Made by a program: the position numbers and the translations under genes. 64,000 bases of DNA from NCBI RefSeq assembly GCF_003201355.1, contig NZ_QICL01000024.1, positions 1-64,000 of the forward strand. Reading direction: 5' to 3'. This document shows, in pieces, positions 1 through 9,377 of this stretch. This stretch comes from Indolivaga alginatilytica. Its GTDB lineage: Bacteria; Bacteroidota; Bacteroidia; Bacteroidales; Dysgonomonadaceae. The notes beneath the pieces are model-generated. The model saw nothing but the letters and a program-made list of their open reading frames with translations. It was not told where the DNA came from and made no database searches. The stretch's first letter is position 1, and the number at the start of each line of letters is the position of its first letter.

Positions 1-2
1 CG

Positions 3-515
3 CTAATAGAATTACGTGACAAAGGGGTTGTAAAACATGTGGGTATTACTGATCTTCAACTGGAGAATCTTCGATGGGTAATAGATCGTGTTCCGACGGG
101 AACAATAGATACTGTACTTAATTTCTGCCATTTTTGTCTGAATGACGATGCTTTAGTCGATTATCTGGATTATTTCGAAGAAAAGGGAATCGGTGTTATT
201 AATGCGTCGCCCTTTTCGATGGGGTTACTGACTCAACGGGGAGCTCCGGATTGGCATCCGGCATCAATACCATTGAAGGAATTGTGTAAAAAAGCTATGC
301 AGTATTGTTTAGGAAAGAAATACCCTATCGAGAAACTGGCTATACAATATGCAGTAAGTAATCCACGCGTTACAACTACCTTATTCAGTACGGCAAGACC
401 AAGTGCAGTCTTGAAAAACATTGAATGGGCAAACGAGCCGTTAGATGAAGAGTTGCTGGGTGAGGTAAAAAAGATATTACAGCCTATGCATCGGGATACA
501 TGGTTAAACAGCTAA
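3..515 (+). CDS. Aldo/keto reductase, fucose/galactose dehydrogenase type (5' truncated)
   Basis: C-terminal part of an aldo/keto reductase; the frame is open to the window edge, so the GTG at position 39 is internal and not the start. The visible residues run from a strand-helix segment (GITDLQLENL) through an ASPFSMGLL stretch followed by a GAPDWHPAS loop, typical of the L-fucose/L-galactose dehydrogenase branch of the family, to the C-terminal cofactor-binding helices. It would oxidise a sugar to a lactone with NAD(P). A mutarotase-like gene follows after 4 nt, which supports a fucose or rhamnose catabolic operon. Substrate assignment is inferred from the family and the neighbour. Confidence 0.8.
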   Translation, partial: LIELRDKGVVKHVGITDLQLENLRWVIDRVPTGTIDTVLNFCHFCLNDDALVDYLDYFEEKGIGVINASPFSMGLLTQRGAPDWHPASIPLKELCKKAMQYCLGKKYPIEKLAIQYAVSNPRVTTTLFSTARPSAVLKNIEWANEPLDEELLGEVKKILQPMHRDTWLNS

Positions 516-519
516 AATA

Positions 520-912
520 GTGGTGGATATAAAAACAAGTGGATACAAGGTAAGACAGTATGCTTTCCCAACCAAGCGGTATTGCCAAACATTGGATTTG
601 AAAAATGATCCTCAACTGATAGAAGAGTATGTAAAGCGACATAGTAATGAAGAGCACTGGGATGTTATCAGACAAGGTTTACGCAAAGTAGGTATTCTGG
701 AAATGGAAATATATCTGCTGGATAATCGCCTGTTTATGATTGTGGAAACGAAAATGGATTTCGACTGGTCGGAAGCTTTTATAGAGCTGGCTGATATGCC
801 AAAACAAAAAGAGTGGGAAGAGTATATGTCTATATTCCAAAATGTACAGTCCGGAATAACTTCCGGTCAAAAGTGGAAATTGATGGACAGAATATTCAGA
901 ATATACGAATAG
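520..912 (+). CDS. L-rhamnose/L-fucose mutarotase-like protein (DUF718 family)
   Basis: 130-aa protein of the RhaM-like mutarotase family, which interconverts sugar anomers. Evidence is the N-terminal KRYCQTLDLKNDP segment, followed by the HSNEEHWDVI and GILEMEIYLLDNRLFMIVE segments that form the small alpha/beta-barrel fold; length is slightly above the usual ~105 aa. The start taken is GTG at 520, four bases after the upstream stop; no ATG lies upstream of the conserved region in this frame. It probably supplies the anomer used by the upstream dehydrogenase. Whether the sugar is fucose or rhamnose cannot be told from sequence alone. Confidence 0.8.
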   Translation: MVDIKTSGYKVRQYAFPTKRYCQTLDLKNDPQLIEEYVKRHSNEEHWDVIRQGLRKVGILEMEIYLLDNRLFMIVETKMDFDWSEAFIELADMPKQKEWEEYMSIFQNVQSGITSGQKWKLMDRIFRIYE

Positions 913-1322
913 TAAGAGAGTAAAGGCTTGGAAACTTACAATGGCATGCTATCTATAGTATAGTAATATTGAGAGGCTATGTAATTTATCATTTTCTTAC
1001 ACAATAATTCCTTATGACATAAATTATTTTCATATTCTCCGATTATAAACACTATGTTCTATGTTGAGAGATAAATTAAATGCTAGGCTTTTAAATAATT
1101 GGCATTATGAATCAATACTTATATACTCAGACGTTAAATGATGTGCAAGACAAACGCTTACATCGTTTTGTACAAAGTGTATGCAGGTATAAGAAATAAA
1201 ATACCAAATTTTAAATAAACGACCTACTCACCTCTAGGAAAATCGTAATATAAAAGCTTAAATAGAAGAACCCCTCACTAATTATTAGCGAGGGGTTCTT
1301 TTTATAGATAATAGACCAATTC
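913..1322. other. Intergenic region without a convincing gene
   Basis: About 400 nt between convergent operons. A 30-codon frame starts with ATG at 1107, but it has no clear ribosome binding site and is not recognised, so it is not called. The only supported feature is the terminator near the right end. Confidence 0.6.
1266..1303. terminator. Bidirectional intrinsic terminator
   Basis: Perfect 11-bp stem AAGAACCCCTC / GAGGGGTTCTT with a 13-nt loop, followed by a T run on the plus strand and preceded by an A run. It sits between the fucose-type operon (plus) and the SusCD pair (minus) and can serve both. Confidence 0.85.
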
Positions 1323-3032
1323 TTACGGGTTCTGAGTCAATTCACTTGGATAAGCATTAATCTCGGCTTGTGGTATAAAGTGAACAACACGCAGGTCAGT
1401 TGCATGAATAGCTGTCATAGCATCATGAGGACCCGGATAATTACGAATCATATCCTGTCCGTTACGATACACATCATAAGTACGGTGAGCTTCAAAACCC
1501 AACTCTAACTGACGCTCTTCATCTATCAACCGGGAAGCATTACTTGCATTGAGCGATTCATATTCCCCGCCAACAATAGCTCGGCCTCGTATCTTATTCA
1601 GATATGTAAGTGCCTGCCCATAATTTCCTTTCTTAGCAGATGCTTCCGCTGCATTTAAATACAATTCTGCCAAACGTGAAACTATAGGAGAGTGCAGATG
1701 AGATTCGTTATCCTGAAGAGAACATTTGGTAACGTAAAACATCGGGAATACACGATTCAATAACATTAAATAGTCCTTTTCTCCGACATAGGTTTTACCG
1801 TTGTACACAATAGAATATTGGTTCTCTTCGGCATTTACCAGAGTCAAAGGATATACCTGACCTGCTATTTTAAGGTACAAAGAATTATCATTATTAAATC
1901 TTAGTGTGTCCTGAACATAGGTATAGCCAGTTTGTACACCCTCTGCATTTTTAAGGTCGGCAATAAAACGGAATGCAGGAATTTTTTCTCCGGCCTTGTC
2001 TTCCAGATATTGAGGATCGATGAAAGCCCAGCGGGCATCGTTTCTCTGTCCTGCTTTACGCAGTAAGTCCAGATATTTTGCACTGGCATACATTTCTCCC
2101 CAGCCTTGTCCTTGAATAGTCGCATACATCCCACCAATAGTTCCATAATAATCATCACCTGAAAATTCTGAAGAGAGTCTCTTTATGGCAAATATGGTTT
2201 CTGTCTGACTACTTCCATCAGGAGGGAAAATATTATACTTCATAAAATTAATACGATCTAACAAAGCGTAGCGTCCCGACTGAATAACCTTCTCCGTATA
2301 TTCAATAGACAGGTCGGCATACTCAGTATTAGGATTGTCGTAAGTACCACTCATATATAAATATATTCTGGAGAGTAGTGCTTGTGCTGCTTCTTTCGTA
2401 GCATAAGCTGCTGTCTTATTCACCGTCATAAGGCTTTCCGCTTTTTTCAGATCACTTATTGCCTGTGCATAAGTATCTTTTACGGTTGCTCTATCAGGTA
2501 GTTGTAAATTACTTACATCCGACGGTGTACCATCCAGTAAAATAGGAACTCCTAAATTAGTTTCGGGAGATTGATAGTATGGACGACCAAAAACACGGCA
2601 CAGATAGAAATAACACATTCCACGGAGGTAATACATTTCCCCGATTTTTTGCTTTCTTTCTTTTGTAGCGGTTTCTTCATCAGACATATTTATCAGATCG
2701 CTGGCTTGAGATATTACCTTATAACTGGTATTCCAAAAAGTAGTTAATCTGTAATTATCCTGTATATGCTGATACGAAATAAATGGAAAAAAGGCATCGG
2801 TACTAGTACCTCTGATCATTATATTATCAGAAGGGTACTCACCTACCCTATGCATCACATCCGCCCAACCTTTAAGATGCCCGTAACACCCATTCAGTAA
2901 TATCTGAAATGCAGCCTCTTTGTCCGCCTCTATTTGTTCTTTAGTATATGCATTATCCGGCAACCTTTCCAGATCACAAGAAGTGAATATCAAAGTGCAT
3001 ATGACAGTAAATATGATATGTTTTAGTTTCAT
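1323..3032 (-). CDS. SusD/RagB family nutrient-binding outer-membrane lipoprotein
   Basis: 569-aa surface lipoprotein that caps a SusC-type transporter and captures the glycan or other substrate. The N-terminus is a lipoprotein signal with lipobox Cys at residue 19 (FTSC) followed by the DLERLPDN start usual in SusD proteins. TPR-like helices occur around residues 95-225 (YYLRGMCYFYLCRVFGRPYY; AQALLSRIYLYMSG), and the C-terminal RLAELYLNAAEAS and LIDEERQLELGFEAHR motifs are typical of RagB/SusD. It lies 13 nt downstream of the SusC gene, so the two are co-transcribed. No glycoside hydrolase, sigma or anti-sigma gene is adjacent, so the substrate is unknown. Confidence 0.95.
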   Translation of the reverse strand: MKLKHIIFTVICTLIFTSCDLERLPDNAYTKEQIEADKEAAFQILLNGCYGHLKGWADVMHRVGEYPSDNIMIRGTSTDAFFPFISYQHIQDNYRLTTFWNTSYKVISQASDLINMSDEETATKERKQKIGEMYYLRGMCYFYLCRVFGRPYYQSPETNLGVPILLDGTPSDVSNLQLPDRATVKDTYAQAISDLKKAESLMTVNKTAAYATKEAAQALLSRIYLYMSGTYDNPNTEYADLSIEYTEKVIQSGRYALLDRINFMKYNIFPPDGSSQTETIFAIKRLSSEFSGDDYYGTIGGMYATIQGQGWGEMYASAKYLDLLRKAGQRNDARWAFIDPQYLEDKAGEKIPAFRFIADLKNAEGVQTGYTYVQDTLRFNNDNSLYLKIAGQVYPLTLVNAEENQYSIVYNGKTYVGEKDYLMLLNRVFPMFYVTKCSLQDNESHLHSPIVSRLAELYLNAAEASAKKGNYGQALTYLNKIRGRAIVGGEYESLNASNASRLIDEERQLELGFEAHRTYDVYRNGQDMIRNYPGPHDAMTAIHATDLRVVHFIPQAEINAYPSELTQNP

Positions 3033-3045
3033 AAGTCTAAATTAT

Positions 3046-6000
3046 TTAAAGTGTAAGATTTACTCCGAATACAAATCTGCGTGTTTGAGGATATACTGAT
3101 GTTGCAACTCCTGTTATTGTCGATGATTCATAACGAGTATCATAACGAGGAGGTATCTCAGGATCTACGCCCGAAAAATGAGTTATTGTAAATAAGTTCT
3201 CACCCGAAACAAATAACTTTACGTTAGAAACATAAGGAATTTTACCGGTCAGGTTATAACCAATCGTAAGATTTCTCATTTTCAGATAAGTTCCTGTTTC
3301 AAGAAAACGGGACGAAGCTTTATTCGAATTACTCGAATTACTATATTTGGCTAATGGGTGGGTTGCTATATCTCCCTCTTTTTCCCAACGGCTCCAGCCA
3401 CTATGAAGGTTCATTTGATTTCGGTCGGTATAGGCTCCGTCCGAATCAAATTCTGCACGGGCATAATTATAGATTTGACCTCCTACCGAATAATTTAATA
3501 TCGCAGATAAATCAAAATTCTTATAAACTAAGTTTGTAGCAAATCCTCCGAAAAAGTCTGGAGTATATTTACCGATAGGCACTTGGTTAGCTTCACTATA
3601 TTTACTTGTAGTTACACGATTCCCGTCTTTATCAGTTTTAAGCCATAGAGGATTTCCATTTGCAGGATCTACACCGGCCCACTCCTTTAAATACCAAGTA
3701 TCGGCATCTTTTCCCGGTGTGATTAGTTTTGAAGCTGATCCTGCAATGCCACTTCCATCACCTACTATTATTTCTTTTTTCTGTCCGTATAACTTAGTTA
3801 CTTTATTTCTGTTTATTCCAAAGTTAGCATCCACTGTCCACAACCAGTCTTTATTTTTTATGATATCAACACTTATCGTTGTCTCAAAGCCCTTGTTCTG
3901 TAATTCTCCTTCATTTCTCCAGATGCTGGTTACTCCGATAACACCCGGTAATGGAACTGCGTATAAAAGGTCTGATGTTTTTTTGGAATAATAGTCTAAT
4001 GAAATATTTACTCTATTATATAGAGAAACATCTACTCCAACTCCTGTTACAAATGATTTCTCCCATCCTAAATCGGCATTTCCAAGTTGGGAAATAACAG
4101 CCCCCGGTTCTCCGTTGTAACTCAAAGGATTTTGATTTTTCCCTGAATCTGTAGTAAGAGCATATAAAGCCAAATGAGGGTATAAGGCAGTAGGACGATT
4201 ACCTACTGAACCGTAACTAGCTCTTAATTTCAGATTGTTTATTTGTTGAATCTTAAAGAATTTCTCTTTATGAATATTCCAACCTCCACTTATCGAAAAG
4301 AATGTACCATATCTTGTATTAGCTCCAAAATTAGAAGCTCCGTCATGACGAAGAGAAAACTGAGCTAAATACGTATCGTCATATGAATAATTTATATTAG
4401 AAAGATATGACTGAACTGCCCAAGCCGAGCGCCAACTGATAGCTCTTTCTGCTTTAGCGGCTACGCTACCTACTCCAAAACCGGGAGCAAAACCGGTAGA
4501 CATGCTTTCGGTATTCTTGGATTTGAACTCATTCCACTCATAACCTGCTACAGCATTGATATAATGTTTCCCTATTGCTTTATTGATACGTATCAATTGA
4601 TTCGTATATAATCTGTTGTAAGAACGTAAGCCTTCGGTAATACGACCATTTACTGACTCACCTGATGAAGAACGAGGGTCTTCATAGTCTGTAGAAGTTC
4701 TATTGAAGAATTTATAACTATTAATTGAAGCAAAAGTCATCCAATCGGTAATCTTAACATCAAAATCTACGTTACCCATTACCTCATAAGCTTCTGACTT
4801 ACTATAGTTCCATTGCAGATCATACATATAATTAGATCCCGTAGTATTTACCCAAGTCGGATTGGGTGCATTCCCCACAAGAGAACCATCTTCGTTATAA
4901 GGGCTGTCCCAAGGTAGATTACCATACATCGCAGTTACCGAATGTTGCTGGTCAAATATATCCTTTCGTGATCCCATAATTTGGGGTCTGACTGTTAATC
5001 GATCCGAAACCTTGTACTCTACTTTTAAAAGAGCATTATATCTTGTATAATCATAGCCTTTTATAGCTCCTGTTTCATCAAAAACTCCAAGAGAAAGAAA
5101 TGATTTCAGTTTTTCATTCCCTCCGCTTATCGAAATGTTATAGTCCTGCGCAAAACCTGTTTGGGTTGCATTATCCCACCAGTCGAAATTTCGATTTCTC
5201 AAATCCTTATCTTGCCACCACCAAGTATTCGAAAAGTTCTCTTTATTAGGAAATGTAGTATACAGATCATAAAGTTCTGCTCCATTCATTATACTAAATC
5301 GTCCCGAATTCAGGTCTGTAGCAGCAAATTTAGCAGAGACTCCTACAATAGTTTTACCCATTTTTGCTTTTTTGGTAGTTACTAAAATAACTCCGTTTGC
5401 TCCCTGAGAACCATATACTGCTGTAGAAGCAGCATCTTTTAACACTGTCAGGGTTTCAATATCGTTAGGATTTATATCAGTAGCACTGCTACCCATGATT
5501 ACACCGTCGACCACCCAAAGAGGATCATTACTTCCGTTAATTGTACTTTTTCCCCGAATGATTATTTTCCCAGCTTCACCGGGTTGTCCCGAACCGGGGC
5601 TTACATATACTCCGGGAGATTTTCCGGTAAGGAGGTTTTCAACAGCAGGTGTAGTTGCATCCAATAGTTGTTGGCTATCGATTGTTTGCAAAGCTCCCGT
5701 AAGGCTTTCGCGTCTGATTGTGTTGTAACCAACTACAACAACTTCACTTAACGCCCTTGCATCTTCCTCTAGTGTAGTATTCACGACAGAACGTGAATTT
5801 ACCACAACTTCCTGTGTCTTATATCCTAAGAAAGAAAAAATCAGTACTGCATTATTTGCATCGGGAACGGATAACTTATAGTTCCCGTCGAAATCGGAAA
5901 CAGTTCCGATTACTGATCCTTTCACTTTAACACTAACCCCGATCATTGGTTCTTTTTGACCATCGATCACCGTACCTGTAATTGTTGTCTGTGCCAATAT

Positions 6001-6093
6001 ACTTCCCGTAGAGAGGAAAAGTATTAACACCCAAAAAGAGACTTTACCAAAGTAACTCTTTGCGAAGTTTTTTTTTCTAATCATGTTTTTCAT
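3046..6093 (-). CDS. SusC/RagA family TonB-linked outer-membrane transporter
   Basis: 1015-aa TonB-dependent transporter. A signal peptide (about residues 1-34, ending ILAQ) is followed by a carboxypeptidase-D-like domain (TGTVIDGQKEPMIGVSV), then the TonB-box and plug region with ALSEVVVVGYNT, the plug landmark DATSTAVYG-like DAASTAVYGSQGANGVILVTT, and a long beta-barrel ending in a hydrophobic aromatic terminus (RRFVFGVNLTL). It works with the SusD lipoprotein encoded just downstream to import a ligand across the outer membrane using TonB energy. No extracytoplasmic-function sigma interaction domain (STN/secretin) is visible at the N-terminus, so regulation is probably not of the sigma/anti-sigma type. 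A second possible start is Met4. Confidence 0.95.
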   Translation of the reverse strand: MKNMIRKKNFAKSYFGKVSFWVLILFLSTGSILAQTTITGTVIDGQKEPMIGVSVKVKGSVIGTVSDFDGNYKLSVPDANNAVLIFSFLGYKTQEVVVNSRSVVNTTLEEDARALSEVVVVGYNTIRRESLTGALQTIDSQQLLDATTPAVENLLTGKSPGVYVSPGSGQPGEAGKIIIRGKSTINGSNDPLWVVDGVIMGSSATDINPNDIETLTVLKDAASTAVYGSQGANGVILVTTKKAKMGKTIVGVSAKFAATDLNSGRFSIMNGAELYDLYTTFPNKENFSNTWWWQDKDLRNRNFDWWDNATQTGFAQDYNISISGGNEKLKSFLSLGVFDETGAIKGYDYTRYNALLKVEYKVSDRLTVRPQIMGSRKDIFDQQHSVTAMYGNLPWDSPYNEDGSLVGNAPNPTWVNTTGSNYMYDLQWNYSKSEAYEVMGNVDFDVKITDWMTFASINSYKFFNRTSTDYEDPRSSSGESVNGRITEGLRSYNRLYTNQLIRINKAIGKHYINAVAGYEWNEFKSKNTESMSTGFAPGFGVGSVAAKAERAISWRSAWAVQSYLSNINYSYDDTYLAQFSLRHDGASNFGANTRYGTFFSISGGWNIHKEKFFKIQQINNLKLRASYGSVGNRPTALYPHLALYALTTDSGKNQNPLSYNGEPGAVISQLGNADLGWEKSFVTGVGVDVSLYNRVNISLDYYSKKTSDLLYAVPLPGVIGVTSIWRNEGELQNKGFETTISVDIIKNKDWLWTVDANFGINRNKVTKLYGQKKEIIVGDGSGIAGSASKLITPGKDADTWYLKEWAGVDPANGNPLWLKTDKDGNRVTTSKYSEANQVPIGKYTPDFFGGFATNLVYKNFDLSAILNYSVGGQIYNYARAEFDSDGAYTDRNQMNLHSGWSRWEKEGDIATHPLAKYSNSSNSNKASSRFLETGTYLKMRNLTIGYNLTGKIPYVSNVKLFVSGENLFTITHFSGVDPEIPPRYDTRYESSTITGVATSVYPQTRRFVFGVNLTL

Positions 6094-6156
6094 TAAAAGA
6101 TAGTTTAATAATAAAAAGATTGTGCTCTGTGGTTTTTTATTTTTTTAACTAAGTTG

Positions 6157-6164
6157 CAAATATA
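6157..6164 (-). promoter_or_regulatory. Putative Bacteroidetes -7 box for the SusC gene
   Basis: On the minus strand the sequence is TATATTTG, an exact TAnnTTTG match, about 65 nt upstream of the SusC start. No good TTTG -33 element is seen at the right spacing, so this is only moderately supported. Confidence 0.4.
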
Positions 6165-6325
6165 ACAAAGAAGAAATAAATTTTCGATAAATTTATGTTA
6201 AATAAGACAATAAGGTTAATAATATTGAAAAAAAATGCAGAAATAGCATATACAACTATCCATATTAAATAAATATCCCTCTTAAAAATATCACTTTGCT
6301 ATACGAAATAGTATTTTGTTTTTAG

Positions 6326-6333
6326 TATTTTTG
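6326..6333 (+). promoter_or_regulatory. Putative -7 box for the GNAT gene
   Basis: TATTTTTG fits TAnnTTTG and lies 20 nt before the ATG of the acetyltransferase gene. The -33 element is unclear. Confidence 0.4.
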
Positions 6334-6353
6334 TTATCATAAAATTAACAATA

Positions 6354-6854
6354 ATGGAAATAATACAAGCCAGCACAAGTCATATACCCACAATACAAGA
6401 CATTGCAATTAAATCATGGGAAATAACCTATGCAGACATCCTCTCTCGAGAACAGATGAACTATATGATTGAAATGATGTATAGTACCTCTGCTTTAAAA
6501 AAGCAAATGACAGAGCAAAATCATCATTTTTTATTAATAAAAAACGAATCATCATCAGATTTTCAAGGATTTATATCCTATGAGTTTAATTACAAAAATC
6601 AACCTAATACTAAGATACACAAGCTTTACCTTTTGCCCGAATGCAAGGGTAAAGGAATGGGCAGAATCCTAATTGACAAAGTTGCAACATTGGCTCAATC
6701 AGAGAGAAATAACTCTCTATCCCTAAATATGAACCGAGATAATAAATCCATAGGATTTTATAACCAAATGGGGTTTGAAATTGTCGGAGAAGAAGACAAC
6801 GATATTGGAAGCGGTTATTTAATGGAAGATTATATTTTAGAAAAGAAGATATAG
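6354..6854 (+). CDS. GNAT family N-acetyltransferase
   Basis: 166-aa acetyl-CoA-dependent N-acetyltransferase. The N-terminal region (IQASTSHIPTIQDIAIKSWEITY) is the usual first strand and helix; the acetyl-CoA pyrophosphate loop is the PECKGKGMGRILID segment at about residues 98-111, a good Q/RxxGxG/A match; the C-terminal SIGFYNQMGFEIVGEE segment at about 131-146 is the last conserved GNAT element. The substrate is not predictable. It is transcribed divergently from the SusC gene and followed by a HAD hydrolase after ~110 nt. Confidence 0.9.
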   Translation: MEIIQASTSHIPTIQDIAIKSWEITYADILSREQMNYMIEMMYSTSALKKQMTEQNHHFLLIKNESSSDFQGFISYEFNYKNQPNTKIHKLYLLPECKGKGMGRILIDKVATLAQSERNNSLSLNMNRDNKSIGFYNQMGFEIVGEEDNDIGSGYLMEDYILEKKI

Positions 6855-6965
6855 AAGATAAAATACAGGAGCATTAAAGTATTAGAAATCTATTATCGGA
6901 CACTTAAGCTTCGATACACCCAATTACTAAGAACAAGGTTTTGACCTGAAAAAAATATATAAATA

Positions 6966-7604
6966 ATGGAAAATAACATTTGCGTTTTATTTGATATGGA
7001 TGGTGTAATGATCGACACCGAACCTCAATACGATGTATTCTGGAAACATGCCGGAGACCGATACAATACAGGAATAGTGAATTTCGAAAAGGTGATAAAG
7101 GGAACTACTCTTCCTAATATCCTGAAAAAATATTTCTCCCATTTAACACAAGAAGAGCTAAATACGCTATCTGACAATCTTGATAAATTTGAGGCTAATA
7201 TGAACTTCGAAGAGATACCCGGTTCTGTTAAATTCGTCGAAGAATTAAAAGCTAAAGGAATAAAGGTGGGACTGGTTACCAGTTCAACCGATACTAAACT
7301 AATCGCTGTAAATAAAGCCAAACAATTCGACAAGCTATTTGACACTATTGTATCCGCAGCGCGTGTAACCGAAGGAAAACCCAATCCGAGATGCTTTCTT
7401 CTGGCTGCCGAAGATTTAGGCGTAGATCCCAAAAGCTGCATTGTTTTTGAAGATTCATTCGCAGGAATAGAGGCCGGCAAAGCCGCAGGCATGAAAGTTA
7501 TTGGTTTATCGACAACCAACTCTGCCGACTTATTGAAAGACAAATGCTGTAAAGTAATTCCCGACTTTAAGAACTTCTCTGTAGAGGATTTACTTTCGAT
7601 CTAA
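6966..7604 (+). CDS. HAD-superfamily hydrolase, beta-phosphoglucomutase-like
   Basis: 212-aa HAD phosphatase or phosphomutase of subfamily IA. Motif I is FDMDGVMIDTEP (residues ~9-20) with both catalytic aspartates; a helical cap follows; motif II is LVTSSTDTKL (~98-107); motif III Lys lies in VTEGKPNPRCF (~133-144); motif IV is VFEDSFAGIEAG (~158-169). These fit the beta-phosphoglucomutase/sugar phosphatase clade. The substrate is not fixed by the sequence. A strong terminator follows 23 nt after the stop, so the gene ends its transcript. Confidence 0.9.
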   Translation: MENNICVLFDMDGVMIDTEPQYDVFWKHAGDRYNTGIVNFEKVIKGTTLPNILKKYFSHLTQEELNTLSDNLDKFEANMNFEEIPGSVKFVEELKAKGIKVGLVTSSTDTKLIAVNKAKQFDKLFDTIVSAARVTEGKPNPRCFLLAAEDLGVDPKSCIVFEDSFAGIEAGKAAGMKVIGLSTTNSADLLKDKCCKVIPDFKNFSVEDLLSI

Positions 7605-7626
7605 GATTTTTAATTAACATAAATAT

Positions 7627-7661
7627 AAAATCCCGATTATACTATTTATCGGGATTTTTTG
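7627..7661 (+). terminator. Intrinsic terminator
   Basis: Stem AAAATCCCGAT / ATCGGGATTTT (11 bp) with a 10-nt loop and a T run, just downstream of the HAD gene and upstream of the NUDIX gene. Confidence 0.85.
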
Positions 7662-7685
7662 TTTCTATACAAAAGGAATCATTAA

Positions 7686-8312
7686 ATGAAAATAGAAAAG
7701 GAACTTTTAGAAATAGCACAACAAATCAGGGCTTTGTCGCAAACAGGCTTAGTATATTCTGATAATGAATACAATACCGAACGTTATGAAGAACTTGTTC
7801 ATCTAAGTAATTCTATGACTGCACTTATTACTAACAATGAAATATCAACTATAGAAGGCTGTTTTCGGGTAGAAGATGATTATGTAACTCCTAAAGTGGA
7901 TGTAAGAGCAGTAGTATTTAACGACAAAGACGAAATACTCCTTGTACAGGAAAGAGCCGATGGAGCATGGGCGATACCCGGCGGATGGGCTGATGTAGGA
8001 TATTCTCCCAAAGAAATAGCAGTAAAGGAAGTAAAAGAAGAAACCGGTCTAAATGTTATACCCATTCGTCTATTAGCTGTGTTGGATAAAAAATGTCACA
8101 ACCACCCTCCTGCACCACATTATGCTTATAAGATATTTATACTTTGTAAGCTGATTGATGGAGAATTTACCTCAGCTTTCGACATTTTAGATAAAGGCTT
8201 CTTCAAACAAGACGAACTCCCTCCACTTTCTGAAGAAAGGACTTTGAAAAGTCAGATTGATCTAGTGTTTGAATATAAAAAGAATCCTGATAAAGAAGCG
8301 ATTATCGATTAA
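7686..8312 (+). CDS. NUDIX hydrolase with N-terminal extension domain
   Basis: 208-aa NUDIX pyrophosphohydrolase. Residues 1-65 form the short helical N-terminal domain found in a subset of NUDIX enzymes (KIEKELLEIAQQIRALSQTGL), and the NUDIX fold follows (VDVRAVVFNDKDEILLVQERADGAWAIPGG...). The NUDIX box at about residues 99-121 keeps the metal-binding KEVKEETGL core but has Tyr where the first Glu is usual and Lys for the usual Arg, both tolerated in this subgroup. Likely substrates are nucleoside diphosphate derivatives such as NDP-sugars or ADP-ribose. It converges on the next gene with only 11 nt between the stops. Confidence 0.88.
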   Translation: MKIEKELLEIAQQIRALSQTGLVYSDNEYNTERYEELVHLSNSMTALITNNEISTIEGCFRVEDDYVTPKVDVRAVVFNDKDEILLVQERADGAWAIPGGWADVGYSPKEIAVKEVKEETGLNVIPIRLLAVLDKKCHNHPPAPHYAYKIFILCKLIDGEFTSAFDILDKGFFKQDELPPLSEERTLKSQIDLVFEYKKNPDKEAIID

Positions 8313-8323
8313 TTCTTGATAAG

Positions 8324-9190
8324 TTATTGCATTGAAGCAATCATTATTTCTTTAGCTTCTTTAGCCTGAGGTATATTAAAGAGAGGGAAAAGATGTACCA
8401 TATTTTCATATTCATAAAAAGAAAGATTTACCCCTTTTTCTTTGCAAATTTCGTTGAATTTATGGCAGTCGGGATATAAAAGGTCAAGTGTACCCACAAT
8501 CAAAGTCATAGGCGAAGTGTCTTGATATTCGCCATAAATAGGACTAACCAATGGGTTCTGCAAATCGCCCATTGAATAGACCTGTCCTGCATATTTAAGA
8601 CCTTCACAATCGAGGCTAGGGTCAATCGGTTGAAGCCTTTCTATCTCAGGATTTGTCATTGCGACATCCATCCAAGGGCTAATCATAATCATATGTTCAG
8701 GTTTACGTAGATTCTGTTTAGCAATCAGTTGAGACAATCCCAAAACGAGGCTTGCTCCTGCTGAATCTCCAACAAGAAATAGCCGTCCTTCATTTGAGGA
8801 AATCTCTTTGTATAAGTTTAGAATAAAGTCGTAAATTTCTATATAGTCTGACTTAGGAATTAATGGATAATCGGGTATTACAATCTTATAGCCTAAGTTA
8901 TCAGCAAAGTAGGTGATAATTTCCCAATGAATAAGCGATAACCCACAAGCAAAACCTCCACCATGCAAATAGTAAATAGTGTCTGTTGCTACTTGACCTT
9001 TTACTGATAGTGTATAGATTTTCGAACCATCTACAATAACTGTTTCTATATCGTATTTATTAAATAGGCGATTGGGAGGCGAAACACTATCGTAGAAAGC
9101 CCCACCTTTATACATATCCGTTTCGAGATTAGCTATTAATTGTTTTGTTCCTAATTTCCACAAGGCAGCTTCAAGAGCATCACTGGTCAT
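8324..9190 (-). CDS. Alpha/beta hydrolase, HSL-type (fold-3) esterase
   Basis: 288-aa carboxylesterase of the hormone-sensitive-lipase family. The oxyanion-hole motif HGGGFACG is at about residue 75, the nucleophile elbow GDSAGASL at about 142 gives the catalytic Ser, and a late Asp (GTLDLLYPD) and His (ENMVHLFP) complete the triad. No signal peptide is seen, so it should be cytoplasmic. The physiological ester is unknown. Single gene, about 185 nt downstream of an aldo/keto reductase on the same strand, separated by a copy of the two-hairpin repeat. Confidence 0.9.
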   Translation of the reverse strand: MTSDALEAALWKLGTKQLIANLETDMYKGGAFYDSVSPPNRLFNKYDIETVIVDGSKIYTLSVKGQVATDTIYYLHGGGFACGLSLIHWEIITYFADNLGYKIVIPDYPLIPKSDYIEIYDFILNLYKEISSNEGRLFLVGDSAGASLVLGLSQLIAKQNLRKPEHMIMISPWMDVAMTNPEIERLQPIDPSLDCEGLKYAGQVYSMGDLQNPLVSPIYGEYQDTSPMTLIVGTLDLLYPDCHKFNEICKEKGVNLSFYEYENMVHLFPLFNIPQAKEAKEIMIASMQ

Positions 9191-9336
9191 ATCTATATTT
9201 ATTTATTGAACTACAAAAATAGAAAAAGTCCGACATAAACATTTATCATCGGACTGTCTGCTATTTATTCTTATTAAACTCTATATTAAGTAAATGAAAG
9301 TATTAACAATATACTTCGAATCGTAACAGGCTATTG

Positions 9337-9377
9337 TTGTTATGCTTAATAAAGTAATAAAAAGGTCTGAGACCTTA
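9337..9377 (-). repeat. Two-hairpin interspersed repeat, copy 1
   Basis: Minus-strand orientation. Head palindrome AAGGTCTCAGACCTT (7-bp arms) followed by a T run and a tail with CTTTATTAAG. The first bases TAA are the stop codon of the aldo/keto reductase gene. Confidence 0.7.

Noticed and set aside
39-515. GTG at 39 as the start of the first gene
   Set aside because: The frame is open to the window edge and the upstream residues (IELRDKGVVKHV) continue the aldo/keto reductase fold, so the gene is truncated by the window.
1107-1199. 30-codon ORF in the first intergenic region
   Set aside because: No ribosome binding site, promoter or recognisable sequence; such frames are expected by chance.
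6935-6953. AAGGTTTTGACCT before the HAD gene as a thirteenth repeat copy
   Set aside because: The head pairs poorly and the tail does not match; too weak to count.
7025-7543. 172-aa ORF antisense to the HAD gene
   Set aside because: Shadow frame; the plus strand encodes a full HAD protein with all motifs.
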